The notes beneath the pieces were generated by a model that was given only the letters and a program-made list of their open reading frames with translations, was not told the DNA's origin and did not search any database. From positions 45,880,389-45,944,388 of the forward strand of contig OY282558.1 of NCBI GenBank assembly GCA_958295665.1: a stretch of DNA of 64,000 nt, in the 5' to 3' direction. This stretch comes from Tipula vernalis (lineage: Eukaryota; Arthropoda; Insecta; Diptera; Tipulidae). Of this stretch, positions 34,695-46,221 are shown in pieces (within the stretch, counting starts at the first letter, position 1; every line of letters begins with the position of its first letter). The translations under genes and the position numbers were made by a program.

Positions 34695-35310
34695 CCCAAT
34701 CTAATTTGTTTTTCCACAAGTCTTGCATTAGGATTTTGACCGAAATAATAATCGGTGCTAATAAACCTAGTAGATCAAATAGTTTCGCTATGTCCGAAAG
34801 GATTTTCCTTTTTGTCATTCGTAATTCATTATCGAATTCCGACATTTTAAATGTAAAAACATCTTCTTTAGGCTGCCAAAGCAATCCAAGTGCCTTGATG
34901 CATTGCCCACGATTAAACTTGTTTACATTCATTACTTCGCGGTCTTCCAAAGGGATTTTCCTAAGGAGAGTTTCATCATTTGTACACCATTTGTGCAGAT
35001 GAAAACAACCGCTTTGTGTCAATTTACAAAGTTTTGATTGAAGTTTCTGTTCATCCGACAACGTATCGGCTCCAGTAACAATATCGTCGACATAAGTGTC
35101 GTTCAATAGTACCTTTGATGCAAGCGGATATTTCGACTGTCCATCAAAAGCTAATTGTTTTATGCACCTGGTCGCTAAGAATGGGGCAGCTGCAGTCCCA
35201 TATGTGACCGTTGCAAGTTCGAATGTCTTTAACGGATCTTTAGAGTTTTCTCTCCATAAAATCCTTTGCAGACTAGTTTGACTGGGATCGACGTAAAGCT
35301 GCCTGTACAT
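34621..35310 (-). pseudogene. BEL/Pao RT C-terminal half with YVDD (copy F)
   Basis: 229 codons. MYRQLYVDPSQTSLQRILWR opens it, TYVDDIVTGAD carries the catalytic YVDD at about residues 72-75, GCFHLHKWCTNDETLL and KRKILSDIAKLFDLLGLLAP complete the thumb. Open from end to end. The upstream half lies in another frame ending 6 bases before. Best-kept BEL/Pao catalytic centre in the window. Confidence 0.9.
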
Positions 35311-35315
35311 TTTAG

Positions 35316-35984
35316 TTATGTCATAGAGGTTAAGGCGTATTGATATCTTCGGAAACGTAATATGATGTTAAACAATTCTGATTGAACGGTTGCTCCCACA
35401 AGCATTCCATCATTCAGGCTAATTCCGTTTGTGCTCTTTGCCGAAGCATCAAATACGATTAACTTGGTGGATGAGCTGTTTGGTCGTAGGATGGCGTGAT
35501 GAGGAATATAATAAGTTGGTACATCATTTTGCTCGATTTCGTTAACTTCCCTCATATGCCCTAACTCGAGGTAATCTCTCATGAATGAAACATATTGCTC
35601 TTTTAATTCAGAGTTGGAGTTTAGTTTGTTTTCAAGGTACGAAAACCGTTTAGCAGCCATATGTTTTGAATCACCTAGTGTAATGCCCGTCTGCATCGGC
35701 AGAAACACATGGTATCTTCCGTTAGTATCTCTGTAATGTGTTCTTTGAAAATGTTTCTCACACTTCTCCTCCTCGGCTGACAAGAATTTCTTGTGTGGGA
35801 GATTTTCTACCTCCCAAAACTTTGTTAACAACGGAGAAATGGAGTCTTCCTCTTGTTGAATGAATGAAGTATGAAATGAGAAATTATGCTTCAAATGCAT
35901 ACTTTCTTTGCCAAAGATTATCCACCCAAACAAACTTTGTTGTATAATAGGCAGATCTTGTCTTAGAGAAATCTTTTTTGGCAT
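35316..35984 (-). pseudogene. BEL/Pao protease end and RT N-terminal half (copy F)
   Basis: 222 codons. Residues 1-30 (LPIIQQSLFGWIIFGK) are the end of the protease/linker. HFQRTHYRDTNGRYHVFLPM and LGHMREVNEIEQNDVPTYYI lead to PHHAILRPNSSSTKLIVFDA and SLNDGMLVGATVQSELFNII of RT. A frameshift after YALTSMT separates it from the YVDD half. The internal methionine start is arbitrary. Confidence 0.9.
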
Positions 35985-35999
35985 TAAAATATTTGGGAA

Positions 36000-36285
36000 C
36001 AGGTTGATTTGACGTAGAATTAGGATTTAGTTAGCTTGTATTGTGGTGTGAGTTGTTCGGTTGGGAAATTATTTAAGGGTTGATTTGGAGTTAGGTTAAC
36101 GGTTGATTTCCAAGTTGATTAAGGATCGATTTGGTGATTTAATTGATGGTTTGGTTGGTCGTTAATTTTTGATTGTGTTTAGGATTGTGTTGTGATTGAG
36201 ATAGAGGTTGTGTTGTAAATTGAGTTCTAGGTTAAGCTGAAGATTGACTTAATAGGTTCATTTTATGATTGATTTGGGTGTTGAA
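36000..36285 (+). repeat. Degenerate ggttgattt minisatellite
   Basis: Irregular repeats such as gggttgatttggagttaggt and ggtttggttggtcgtt, of the same character as 32,830-33,060. Together the two blocks bracket the BEL/Pao fragment. Confidence 0.75.
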
Positions 36286-36289
36286 ATAA

Positions 36290-37440
36290 TCAAGACCGAA
36301 GTTCTGATCACCTTACGAGGTTTCAGCGCTATATATTTTATCAATCTGTTTACGTACTTCTTCCTTGTGAATATACGGATACCTGTAAGATTGATATCAT
36401 GCTTGATAAATTTCAATATTTACTTATCTTGTAACCTTTCAACTTTTATAGGTTGTTCAACAAAACATTTTTGTTTTTTATTTGACCAATTAACTAATTC
36501 AACTAGAGCTATCGCTTCATATATACCTTCAGGTATAATGAGAAGTTATATGGATTGGTTTAATGTAGACATCGCCCTCTTGCTTATCGACATGATCTAT
36601 ATACCTTAGATCTATAAAAGATTTTTTTGCTCCCGTATCTATGAGCATTTTAAGAATTGTTTTAGGATTTAGTTTAATATTCATGTAGAGTAACATTGGA
36701 AATTGGTGGGTGTTCAAATGTATATACCCTAAGGGGTTTCGGAGGCTGATCATGGTGAAAATGCAAGATGTCATTTTCTACATTAAACAGTTCTTCGCTT
36801 TTGAATCTTGGACCGGTGAGTTGAAAAGTGTGTTGTTGTTGTTATTGTTGAGGTTTATTACAACCAAAGTTGTTTGGAATGCGTCATTTGCAATCGGGCT
36901 TGTTGGTTGATATATGGTTGTCAAACAAGGTTAGGAAAGGGTTGTTAATGTAATATCCGGTTAAGAGTTACTGCAGGAACATGTGTCTGTGTTTTATTTT
37001 TAAGATAATGTATGTTCTGTTCTGTCATGCATAATGAGAATGCTTCATTTACTGTTTTAGATTATTGAACCGATGTGTTCAGTTTTTTTCCTATGCTAAC
37101 ATTTGCATCGTCTTCGTTTAACCTTATATGTGAGAATATAGTGGACTGAGTATCTATAATTCTCGAAAAATATTGTTCCAATGTATCTTGATGTATCATA
37201 TGCAGATCGCGAATGAGACTAGTCCTGTTTTTCTTATCTGGATAGTTTTCACAAATTGAGGGCCAACACAGAGGTGCTCCATACATCGTCAATACTTTGT
37301 CGGCCTCCCCCGTGTTTTTGTTGTCTATGAAATCATACAATGTGTGGCGATTTTACTCATATCTAGGCACATATTTGATAGAATCGGGTATATTGAATGT
37401 ATTTACTAACTAAAACTTTCGACTAATTCGTCTAATTCAT
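36290..37440 (-). pseudogene. Gypsy gag-protease fragment
   Basis: Minus strand. Gag body at 37,340-37,062 (APLCWPSICENYPDKKNRTS, HMIHQDTLEQYFSRIIDTQS) and protease at 36,774-36,529 with MLIDTGAKKSFIDLRYI, where DTG is intact. Further gypsy-like codons continue left to about 36,300. Order and strand match the RT/RNase H fragment at 31.7-32.6 kb, from which it is separated by the BEL/Pao fragment and minisatellites. Confidence 0.8.
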
Positions 37441-37599
37441 TAGCATCTAAAGTTCTATGTACCGTGGAATCAATAGAGCAATCACTATCACTATAACTAT
37501 CACTATCGAGACTTCAATGTCATACCATAAAAAACTTTAAATTCCTACTATTTACATGGTGTATATCGAATTTTAAATTAATTTGACTAAATACACTTC

Positions 37600-37673
37600 A
37601 CAAAGCTTTACGGGCCGTAGTAACCTCTCAAACAACCATGTTTGAGAGGTTACTGCGGCCCGTAAAACTTTGT
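37600..37673. repeat. Tight 34-bp-arm hairpin
   Basis: Left arm 37,600-37,633 (gtagtaacctctcaaac at its inner end) is complementary to 37,640-37,673 (gtttgagaggttactgc), loop aaccat, about three mismatches. Lies just upstream of a BEL/Pao gag fragment. GC-rich stem in AT-rich DNA. It could be a terminator-like or small-RNA hairpin, or the remnant of a palindromic element. Confidence 0.88.
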
Positions 37674-37689
37674 ATACCATCCTTTATTT

Positions 37690-38150
37690 ATGTGTCAATC
37701 ATTTTTTAAATTATCAACTAAAGATCGATTACAAAAGGCCCAAGATCTGAAGGCTTGCATTAACTGTTTGGGAACATCCCACTCCGTAGACAATTGTAGG
37801 TCAAGTGGTTGCAGAGTATGCAATTCCAAACATCATACCCTGTTGCATGATTCTTTACGAATTAATTCAGTCGACCAACAAACAATTGGCAATAAACAGG
37901 ACTCTCAAAATATGCATGCATCTGCAAATTCAGAGGTTTTGCTGTGTACAGCAATTGTTAAGATCCAAGACAAATCAGGAAAATATCACGATTGCAGAGT
38001 ATTATTGGACTCACAGAATTTATTAATGAATATTTACACTTAGGCCATTTGAAGGAAATAACAAACTTTCCAATCCCAGATTCATATGTTTTGCCACACC
38101 ACGCCGTTCTTAAACCCTCCAGCTCTAGCACTAAGCTCAGAGTTGTTTTC
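37690..38150 (+). pseudogene. BEL/Pao Gag knuckles, protease edge and RT start (copy G)
   Basis: Residues 10-58 of frame 37,690-38,043 hold CINC, HSVDNCRSSGCRVCNSKHH, the BEL/Pao Cys/His knuckles. At its end CRVLLDSQ is the start of the protease active site (LLDS) just before truncation. Frame 37,992-38,207 then reads EYLHLGHLKEITNFPIPDSY and LPHHAVLKPSSSSTKLRVVF, the RT entry. Thus most of the protease is deleted. Confidence 0.88.
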
Positions 38151-38159
38151 GACGCTTCT

Positions 38160-38400
38160 GGGTATTTTATTTGGTTAACGGCTGGTCAAAGCAACAGCAA
38201 AAATTAATCAAATTTTGGTCTAATTTGTTTTCGTGTATTTTCTTGTCAATTCGACTCTTGTGGTAGGTATTGAAACTAAAAATTTGGTTAAGATTTGTTT
38301 AACCACTAATTTTTTTTGGGTTAGCTAAACTATTTTTTGGTCTATCTAGTAGGATTGTTGTTGTAATTTTTGTATTTTTTGGTGAAAGCAATACAACTAA
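38160..38400. other. ~240-bp foreign insert in BEL/Pao RT (copy G)
   Basis: Between VVFDASG (ends about 38,160) and LRFRKHRFAFTADISK (starts about 38,400) the sequence is AT-rich, rich in tttggttaa-like words, and non-coding. In copy F the equivalent gap is only about 25 codons. Edges and any target duplication are unclear. Confidence 0.6.
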
Positions 38401-39190
38401 TGCTTAGATTTAGAAAACACCGTTTTGCTTTCACTGCTGACATTTCTAAAATCTATTGACATATACTTGTCGATCCCAACCAAACAAAGCTACAAACAAA
38501 ACTTTGGCGCCCAAATTGTACGCAACCTTTAAAGGCTTATGAGTTACTCACAGTAACGTATGGTACCGCGTCAGTACCTTACTTGGCTACTCGCGTTTTG
38601 ATACAATTGGCGGATGACGAGAAAGATAAGTTTCCGAATGCGTCTAAAATCACAAAGACGGACTTCTACGTTGACGACGTGCTGTCAAGTTTCGACACGT
38701 TAGAAGAAGCATTACTAGTTCAAACAGAATTGATTGGTCTATTGAAAGCTGGTAGATTTGAACTTCACAAATGGTGTGCAAACGATTCTAAGCTGTTGAA
38801 CTGTATACCGTTGGAAAATTGCGAAAAACTTAAAAGAAATGAATTTAAATGGTTCCGAATCTATTAAAACGTTAGGTCTTACTTATTTGAGATTCCTTCT
38901 ATTACGCATAATGAAGTTTTGACAAAACGGATCATGCTCTCTGAAATCGCGAAACTTTACGATTCCTTAGTTCTGCTAGGACCTATTATTATTGTTGCAA
39001 AACTGCAAATACAATTATTATGGAAATCTCAAACTGGTTGGGATGAGGAACTGCCTCCAAACGAATGCATCGCTTGGAATCAGTTTCAATCTCAACTTTT
39101 TATGGTAAACGAAATAAAATTGGCCCGATGTGTCATTCCATCGATTCCAGTACGTACAGAATTACATGGGTGTATATCAAAACTGTAGAC
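38401..39190 (+). pseudogene. BEL/Pao RT with YVDD and thumb (copy G)
   Basis: Reads AFTADISKIY, stop, ILVDPNQTKLQTKLWRPNC and TVTYGTASVPYLATRVLIQL, then frame 38,583-38,867 with TDFYVDDVLSSFDTLEEALL (catalytic YVDD at about residues 29-32) and GRFELHKWCANDSKLLNCIP. Frame 38,919-39,188 gives TKRIMLSEIAKLYDSLVLLG of the thumb, then PVRTELHG at the A17 entry. Several frameshifts. Confidence 0.9.
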
Positions 39191-39194
39191 GAAA

Positions 39195-40015
39195 TTGACA
39201 AAGTTTCAGTCAATTTACTTTGTAGCAAGTCAAGGATCAGTCACTTGGATATTGCGAATGACCTTTCATCAGAAGCCTTTATCTCATGTCTCAAGAATAA
39301 AATCTCTATATTCCGATAACGCCAAAACATTCATTGGTGCTGATAATGAATTGCGAAAACGTTTGAAGAATTTCAACGAACAATTACAAGGTGACACTAT
39401 TCTGAACTTCTGCAACACTGAAGGAATAGAATGGAAGTTTATACCTCCACGGGCTCCCAATTTTGGCGGTCTGTGGGAGTCCGCAGTTAAATCTTTTAAA
39501 TCTCACTTCAATCTCGTGACCAGCGGAACGCATTATACATATGAAGAGTTCTTTACTCTTATTGTACAAATTGAAGGAATATTAAATTCCAGACCATTGT
39601 CAATATTATCATCTGATCCTAACGATCCACTTCCGCTTACTCCCGGCCATTTTCTGACAGGTGGTTCTATGAAAACCATTATTGAACCAATTCTAGACAA
39701 TTCACAATCATCACTTAGTAAATGGAAGAAAGTAACATGCGCAGTCCAAAGTTTTTGGAAGTGTTGTTATTCAATCGAGTATCTCCATACTTTACAATGT
39801 CGTACTAAATGGAAGGATAGAAAAACCACTTGAAGTTGGGCGATCTTGTTCTTCTCTTGAACGATAGTCCTTTAGTTGCGAATTAGGTGATGGGTTTGGT
39901 CGTAGCGTTGTATCCAGGTACCGATGGTAAGGTTCGTGTAGCTGGAGTTAAAACCAAGAACGGAATTTATAAACGAGCTGCATCGAAAGTTTGTAGAATT
40001 CCTATTGATTGATAT
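39195..40015 (+). pseudogene. BEL/Pao integrase core and C-terminus (copy G)
   Basis: SEAFISCLK (second frame, about 39,270) leads to SDNAKTFIGADNELRKRL with the second catalytic aspartate, then IEWKFIPPRAPNFGGLWESA with the catalytic glutamate, QIEGILNSRPL and LTPGHFLTGG. Stops from 39,833. The DUF5641-like tail continues as VGDLVLLLNDSPL and DGKVRVAGVKTKNG to about 40,010. The first catalytic aspartate and zinc domain are lost in the deletion from RNase H to integrase. Confidence 0.9.
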
Positions 40016-43000
40016 GTGACTGGTTTCATGAACCTTTTTTTTTTAGCTTATTCAACCCAATGTGGTATGCACGACCAGTTTACATATACTCAAATATGAA
40101 GAACCGTATTCGTAGACAATATCGCTGTAAGTGTGCGGTTGTGCATGCACATTAAGGAAAACGTAAAATCCTAATCACAACTTTAATCCTCACATACTAA
40201 AAAAAAATCAAGTCTTTCGTTGGTTAATCCTCTTCTTATTATTGTAGACAACCAGAAGCCTAGAATGTATACAAAAGAAGCTAGTAAAATATGATCTATG
40301 ACGCGAAAATACCAGGAATTTCTGTCTAAAATTTTCATGCTAGGAAGAATAAGGGGAGTTCACAAATTTGAAAAGTAGGGTCGAAAATTTGTGAACTTTT
40401 AAAATTGCCTTTGAAATTCTCGTCAGAAAAAGAAAAAATAGAATTAAGCACACCGAGAGAAGGGTATTCCAAGCAGAATCGGACAAACTTAAAACCATAG
40501 CTGTTGAGTACAAGATATTGTAAAGGGAGAGCAGGCCTAAGAGAGTTGCGGGTGTATTACTATATTTCAAAACTACGAATCGGCAAAGTAACCAATATTC
40601 GTATGTATGGTGTCGATTAAATAAATGCGAAAAAAGTAATCCCGGGTAAGGATAGCCCATCAATTTAAGGAGGGGGGAGAGAAAGAGATAGCACATGAGA
40701 ACTTCGGATGTATAACTTTATTTGAAAATTCCTTGAAATTTATGCGTTTAGAGAATGCGAAAGTGAAATTGTGTACATTTGGAGTCGAGGAAAATTGTTA
40801 CATTATATACAAACGTCTGTAAATGTTATATTTTTGTAAGCACAGAATAAGTGTACAATGGCTTTTTAGAACAAATCCTTTAATATTATTGTCATTAACA
40901 GAAACACAAATTATTCAAACGGATATAAAACTCTTAATCTCAAAACAAGAAAATTAAAAATATGGCAACTTAAGACTTGACCCTAAGAACAAACTGTGTT
41001 ATTTGAACGGAAAAGAATTTAAAGAAATTCAGAAAACTAAACCATTCAAAGTATTTAGCGCTATTTGAAACATTTTGAAGAATTTCAAAGAATTTTATGC
41101 ATTTCAAGAAATTTATTAATTACATTTGTATTTTAAGAATCAAAAGAATTTTGCGAATTTTTTAAAAAATGCGACGAATATTTATGAAATGTAAGCAGTT
41201 TAAAATAATTTATTTTAGCAATTTAACACTTCTTCTTCGAGAAGAAGAAAAATTCGAGATATAATTATAATTTTACTTGTTTTGATGTTTAGTTCTGAAA
41301 ACTGAGTTTTTTTTTTGCTTATATTTACTCCACCTTTCTTTTCGAGTGCTCGCTAATTTTATAATTTGTCATTCGTGAATCAAAATTACACAATTGAGAA
41401 AGTAGCATAAACATTTAAAGGTTGCTTCATTTAAAAATGCGCAACACAATGGATGATTTATTGGTTGGTTCTATCTTTACCGCAGATATAATTAATGTTT
41501 TCATATAGACTGATTTCATTTAATGATTTGTTGTTAAATGACAAATCTGACAAAATTAAATTTATATTTTTTTGGTTAAATCCCAACAATCTATGTATAC
41601 ATACTATATATACATATGTATATGTACTTGTAATCCAGGAAATTTAAATGTGATGCATTATTAATATTCTTCATTTTTTATTTTGCAAATTTTATTTTTA
41701 ATAATAAAAACCACTGCAGTTTCTGTCCACAAACTATTATAACTATTATTGCTTTTTGTTTTCAAAAATGTATTTACTGAAAATAATATGATTAATTTAA
41801 TTTATTTAAATGAATATTTTTTTATGGATAGGGTGGTTATTAAAATATTTCACTAAAGGCGACTTAAAAAAACAGAGATTTAATAATCACCCTGTATAGT
41901 TTTATTGGTGCAATGACATTATAACTCCAATATATATGTAAATCATTTGAAAATGGTTGTTTAACGATCAACATCATCATCATCATCATCATCGTGTTGA
42001 TGTGCGGTTAGTTCAACAGGGTTCAAAACCTTTTTGTAACCCATTCCCGTAAGAAAGCTAATTTTCTTTTCAAAATTTAAAATCGTATATGACCTTTTGC
42101 CTCAAATGTTTATTATATACGAGTATGTATGTAAGTATTTACCCAAAATCCATTAAATTTTCATTTAATTTTTCGACTTTTTCTTAACAAAAAAACAAAA
42201 ACAAAAATCATAAAATATGCATATATAGATTAAAATTTATAACATTAACCTTTCGATTAAATATTTTAAGAAAAGCTAAAATTATTCTTAAGCATATAAA
42301 ATTTTCACCACTAAAACCACATAACTTTGCATTTTCTTTGTTTGTTCCAAAAAATTTTCAAAATACATGTTTATGGTATATATAAGCCTGAAAAATTATT
42401 TATTTATTTAAATAATAAGAAAGTCAATTTTATACATTACTTGTTTCGTATGTTGTACATCGAAAACGTCTAAGACGAAGAAAATTCAGCAGAAATAATA
42501 AAACTGTATATGTACATATGTACGTACATATACATCTATTATTATACGATAGTAATTTTCATTAAATTCAATTTTCGTTTATACATAACAAAAATATCTT
42601 ATGTTATCCTTTTTTGCCTTGTGAATGTGTTTGTATTATCGAAATTTTTCACAAAATTACGTGAAAAACATTTTCAATCGATTCACATAATACATATACA
42701 TACATACATAAATTCAATCAAATAAAAAATAGAAAATTCAACAACAATGAAAAATCTTATGATGAAATATTAAAATAGAAAATCTAATATAGAGAAAAAT
42801 TTTCCAGAGTTTGTCTCGTAGAGTAGTTTTTTGTTTTGTTTCCAGCGAGCACAATTCCAATGAGAGATGATGTTTGTAAAATAGTTTGTACAGAAGATAT
42901 ACATATAGCGTATACGATATTTTGTTTGGGAAGCAGCAGAGCAGCAAGTAAAAAACTTGGCGCAAATGTTTTGGGTTATAGACAGCAGAAAAATGTTTAT

Positions 43001-43689
43001 ACAGAAAGTAAAGAATTTTTCATAAAAGAAAAACTTTGTACACAGGGTTTTAGTGACTAGAAGAAATTTAAACAACAAAGTTTCTTATAAAACAAAAAAA
43101 AAGTTAAAACTTTCAAAAATTTATCTATATAGACAAAAATTATTGATGCAATTTTGGATGACAATTTTTGGTACTTAAAACTCATTCAGTCTATTGTCAA
43201 AGTTAAATATGAATGTTTATGTAGATGCGCTTTTTAAAGTTTTTCATTTTAGTTTTAGTTTTTGTTGAGGGAAAATTTCATGGGAATATATTATGGATGT
43301 GTTATGTATTTAATTATATTAAACTGTATTTATATGGTTTTTTAAATTTTATGGTGGTTTCAAAATATCATGAAATATGTACTATATAATAGTGGAACTC
43401 GTAACATAAAGTTGTAAATATATTTTATGTGTATCGTTGTCGGAAGCTAAAATCTGTATCATCTACAATTATTTTATATGAGAGCTTTTGAATTTGTTTT
43501 TTTTATTCCCTAAGTTGAACTGATGGTTTCTATTATTTAGAGAGACTTAAAGTTTAAAATTTTGTATGAATTAGTGAGTTACCACAAAAAAAAACTAATT
43601 GCAACCACAAATGCTCATACTTAAAATGAACAATTTTTTTTTTTTAGAAATACCAAAATAATAATTTTTTACCAACTATCGTGCAATCC
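40016..43689. other. Gene-free AT-rich region
   Basis: No gene supported. It contains acatatgtatatgta-type repeats (about 41,597-41,625), a catcatcatcat run (41,970-41,993) and many homopolymers. Short frames, including 118 codons at 40,340-40,696 minus, show no domain or codon structure. Confidence 0.5.
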
Positions 43690-43797
43690 AATTCAAACTC
43701 AGTAATCAAATTTGAAATCAACAGTTACAGCGTTGAGCTGTAACACCCTGTGTGTAATTTCCAGCTTCCCATCGGGCGGGTCCCCAAGTGGCGCATA
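43690..43797 (-). pseudogene. 3' end of the LOA-like remnant, left of BEL/Pao E
   Basis: GC-richer than its left flank (gggcgggtccccaagtggcg) and immediately followed by the 5-bp target duplication of element E. By position it is the 3' end of the LINE whose RT lies at 48.1-50 kb. No diagnostic coding motif, so this is inferred from context. Confidence 0.45.
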
Positions 43798-43802
43798 GGG
43801 GT
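43798..43802. repeat. Target site duplication GGGGT (left)
   Basis: ggggt precedes the TG of the left LTR and recurs at 48,095-48,099 right after the right LTR. Five bases is the length usual for this superfamily. Confidence 0.92.
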
Positions 43803-44078
43803 TGTTTACTCTTCTACTTAAGTGGACTGTACTAATAAATCTTTAGTTAATATCTTGGTTTTGTTTATTTTTTCTTTATTTTTAACTAAGGAGGACGCTT
43901 ATAACAATTTCAACCTTTTTCTTCTCCTTCGTTTTACGTACACTCTATTTTAGAACACACCATCAAGATGGCGACTTAATTCAATATAGTGTTACCAAAA
44001 GTAACTTTTCAACGTATTTCAAAATAGTGTTACCAAACGCAACCTTTTATTAGTTTTCAGAATGTCCGCTACAGAACA
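43803..44078 (-). repeat. 3' LTR of BEL/Pao E
   Basis: 276 bp, differing from the other LTR by about a dozen substitutions, mostly in the T-rich third. The last 110 bp are almost identical. Contains an internal near-direct repeat (tagtgttaccaaa twice, about 40 bp apart) and, on the coding strand, several AATAAA-like signals. Confidence 0.95.
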
Positions 44079-44091
44079 TACACCCCTTCTC
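44079..44091 (-). promoter_or_regulatory. Polypurine tract of BEL/Pao E
   Basis: Minus strand GAGAAGGGGTGTA ends exactly at the start of the 3' LTR, the site expected for plus-strand priming. Confidence 0.75.
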
Positions 44092-44192
44092 AAACTTAAT
44101 GTTAACGCTTCAAATTGTTACATGTGGTAGCAGCTAATAATAATAATAATTATACATCGATTAAATTATAACAACATAAATATTAAAGTAAA

Positions 44193-44459
44193 TCAAGATG
44201 ATTCCCCCCTTGGAAGTTTGGCCAACTTTGTAATGGGCCGTTTCATTGAACCAGTTCGTGTACGAATAATGGCTGTTCGCACCTTTCCGTCAATGCCCGT
44301 TATAACACTTTCTACGCGCCCGATGAGCCAATGAGTGCCTTGCATATTGTCCTCTTTTACAATAACCAAATCATTAGGCTGTAAATTTGGTTGTGATTCC
44401 AGCCGAGAATCCAGAATCTTTTCCAAAACTGCTGTACTAATTGGGTTAATTGTTGCCAT
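44193..44459 (-). pseudogene. DUF5641-like C-terminal domain (element E)
   Basis: 88 codons in the order expected after integrase: LQPNDLVIVKEDNMQGTHW, LIGRVESVITGIDGKVRTAI, KRPITKLAKLP. This module closes BEL/Pao Pol proteins. Its exact role is not established; it may act as integrase tail. Open throughout but separated from integrase by a frameshift near 44,480. Confidence 0.88.
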
Positions 44460-44497
44460 TGAGTGAGACGGTTAGAAGGTAGTTCACAAGTGTTTGG

Positions 44498-45352
44498 TTA
44501 CATGACTGCATTTATTGCTGTGCCAATAATAAAATGACCAGGAGTTAATGGTTGCAGATCATGAGGATCGGATGACATTTCACATAAGGGACGCGAATTC
44601 ATTATCCCTTCAATCTGAACAACCGAAGTGTACAGGAACTCCAACGTCATAATAAGCGGACTGATTACCTTTTTCATGTGGGTTTTGATTACCTTCACGC
44701 CCGATTCATAAATGCCTCCGAAATGAGGAGCTCGTGGTGGAATAAAATGCCATTTTATACCCTCTGTTGAACAATAATCAATAATGTCGTGATGCTTTGC
44801 TTTAAACATGTTTTCCATGTGTTGCAATTGGTTCTTTGCTCCTATAAAGTTGGATCCGTTATTACTTCATATTTCTGTCGGTTTTCCACGTCTGCTAATA
44901 AATCTTTTCAAGGCAGCCATAGATGCATCTGCAGTTGCATCCTCCACCACCTCGAGGTGTGCTGCCTTTGTGGTAAAACAAACAAATATGCAAATATAGA
45001 CCTTGGCATAAGTTTCCTTACGTTGATTTCTGTAGCGCACTGATAATGGCCCACAAAAGTCTAAGCCCGTAACGTAAAAAGATCGACATGATTCTTTACG
45101 GGTGCGTGGAAGAATTTTTATCAACTTTATTCCATGTATTAACCAATACCTTTGCCGTAAAATATATAATGTTTGCCTAATTCCGCAATGTATGTTTACG
45201 AGATGTATTTGTTTAATTAGCAACGACGTAATGTGATGGCGAAACAGAATAATTTTATGTTTCTGTTCCATTGGTAATGTCTTACTGTTCTCAAGACGAC
45301 CACCAACTCGAATTAACCCGTCTTCATCTATGTATGGAGTGCAATGTATCAA
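44498..45352 (-). pseudogene. Integrase (element E), catalytic site damaged
   Basis: Frame 45,352-44,867 holds EDGLIRVGGRLENSKTLPME, the zinc region (HHITSLLIKQIHLVNIHCG...), the first aspartate in VTGLDFCGPLSV and TKAAHLEVVEDATADASMAA. A stop follows PTEI, and the next codons read SNNGSNF, so the second catalytic aspartate is asparagine. Frame 44,827-44,498 has FIPPRAPHFGGIYESG with the glutamate and QIEGIMNSRPL, LTPGHFIIG. Inactive by two point changes. Confidence 0.92.
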
Positions 45353-45353
45353 C

Positions 45354-46221
45354 CTATTGGATTTTTTCCAACTGGAGGCCTGCTTTCAGCATGTTAAACT
45401 CAGATGCAAAATTATCGGTTTGAACGATTCTGAATAAACATTTCTTAGCGTTGTCCAAATCCTCTGAATTCAGCAAACCCCGTTTGCGCGTTGTTAAATC
45501 CCTTGTAGTGTAGTTATAAAAGAACCGTCCACACCAGGCAACTACACGAACTAGTCTCGTCATAGAACTATATCGCTCAACGTTTAAAATATTTTGAAAT
45601 TATTTATATTTTGTTAAAGCGAACCGTTCCCGGTTGTATCCTCCGGCGTCTTGGTCAATGGTAAAATCAATTTTGATGGCCATGTGTCTTCAGCACATTT
45701 CAAAAAGTGTGGCCCATGAAACCAAATTGCACAGTCACGTAATTCTGCTGGTAACATACCCCGCGACACCACATCCGCAGGGTTGCTCTTGGTGTTGACA
45801 TGCCGCCATCTTATTAGTGACGTAATTTCCTGGATTTTACTTATACGATGTGATTCATAAATTTTTAACTCATGCGGAGGTGTTTTAATCCTTGACAATT
45901 CCACAGGGTACATTTTGCTGACGGAAGATCCAACGACTTGATTACCCTTTGTATTAATTCTGCTAGTAATACTGCTGCGTTTAATTCTAATCGTGGAATA
46001 GTTGTTGTGTGCAATGGAGCTACTCGGGATTTACTGCACACCAATTTTACAGATATTTCGTCATTTTCGCCAACTGATTTTAAATAAATACATGTACCGT
46101 ACGCTACCATTGACGCGCCTGCAAATCCGTGTATCTCAATTGACCTGGCTTTTGGTATAACAATGTGTCTTGGAAACTTAATCGAATTTAACAATGCCAG
46201 TTGATGTATAAATGATTCCAT
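45354..46221 (-). pseudogene. A17 / RNase H region (element E)
   Basis: Frame 46,221-45,865: IEIHGFAGASMVAYGTCIYL, SRVAPLHTTTIPRLELNAAV, LWNCQGL in place of an expected LWTDS-like catalytic motif. Frame 45,913-45,614: RWRHVNTKSNPADVVSRGM, a very conserved BEL/Pao stretch. Frame 45,563-45,354: linker to integrase. Aspartates expected in FADAS and LWTDS are changed to FAGAS and LWNC, so RNase H would be dead. Confidence 0.88.

Larger units (their letters stand above)
33565..35990 (-). mobile_element. BEL/Pao pol fragment, copy F
   Basis: Minus-strand Pol from the end of protease to the start of integrase, truncated at both ends, no LTRs. It lies between the two halves of a gypsy element and is bordered by the ggttgagtt minisatellite, so it is a nested insertion or rearrangement. 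It retains more RT than the other BEL/Pao copies. Confidence 0.88.
37690..40015 (+). mobile_element. BEL/Pao retrotransposon fragment, copy G
   Basis: Plus strand: Gag zinc knuckles, protease start, RT with YVDD, part of A17/RNase H, integrase core and DUF5641-like end, with deletions between most of them and a foreign insert at about 38,160-38,400. No LTRs found. The gene order is complete but compressed to 2.3 kb. Confidence 0.9.

Noticed and set aside
31730..37440. Envelope gene of an errantivirus-like gypsy
   Set aside because: No env-like frame with signal peptide or membrane anchor was found near either gypsy half.
40340..40696. 118-codon minus-strand frame with hydrophobic stretches
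   Set aside because: Leu/Phe-rich composition follows from AT-rich DNA. No signal peptide plus domain, no neighbour context.
42770..43078. 102-codon minus-strand frame rich in Cys and Phe
   Set aside because: Overlaps competing frames of similar length on both strands (42,836-43,060 and 42,738-42,965). No domain, typical of random open DNA.
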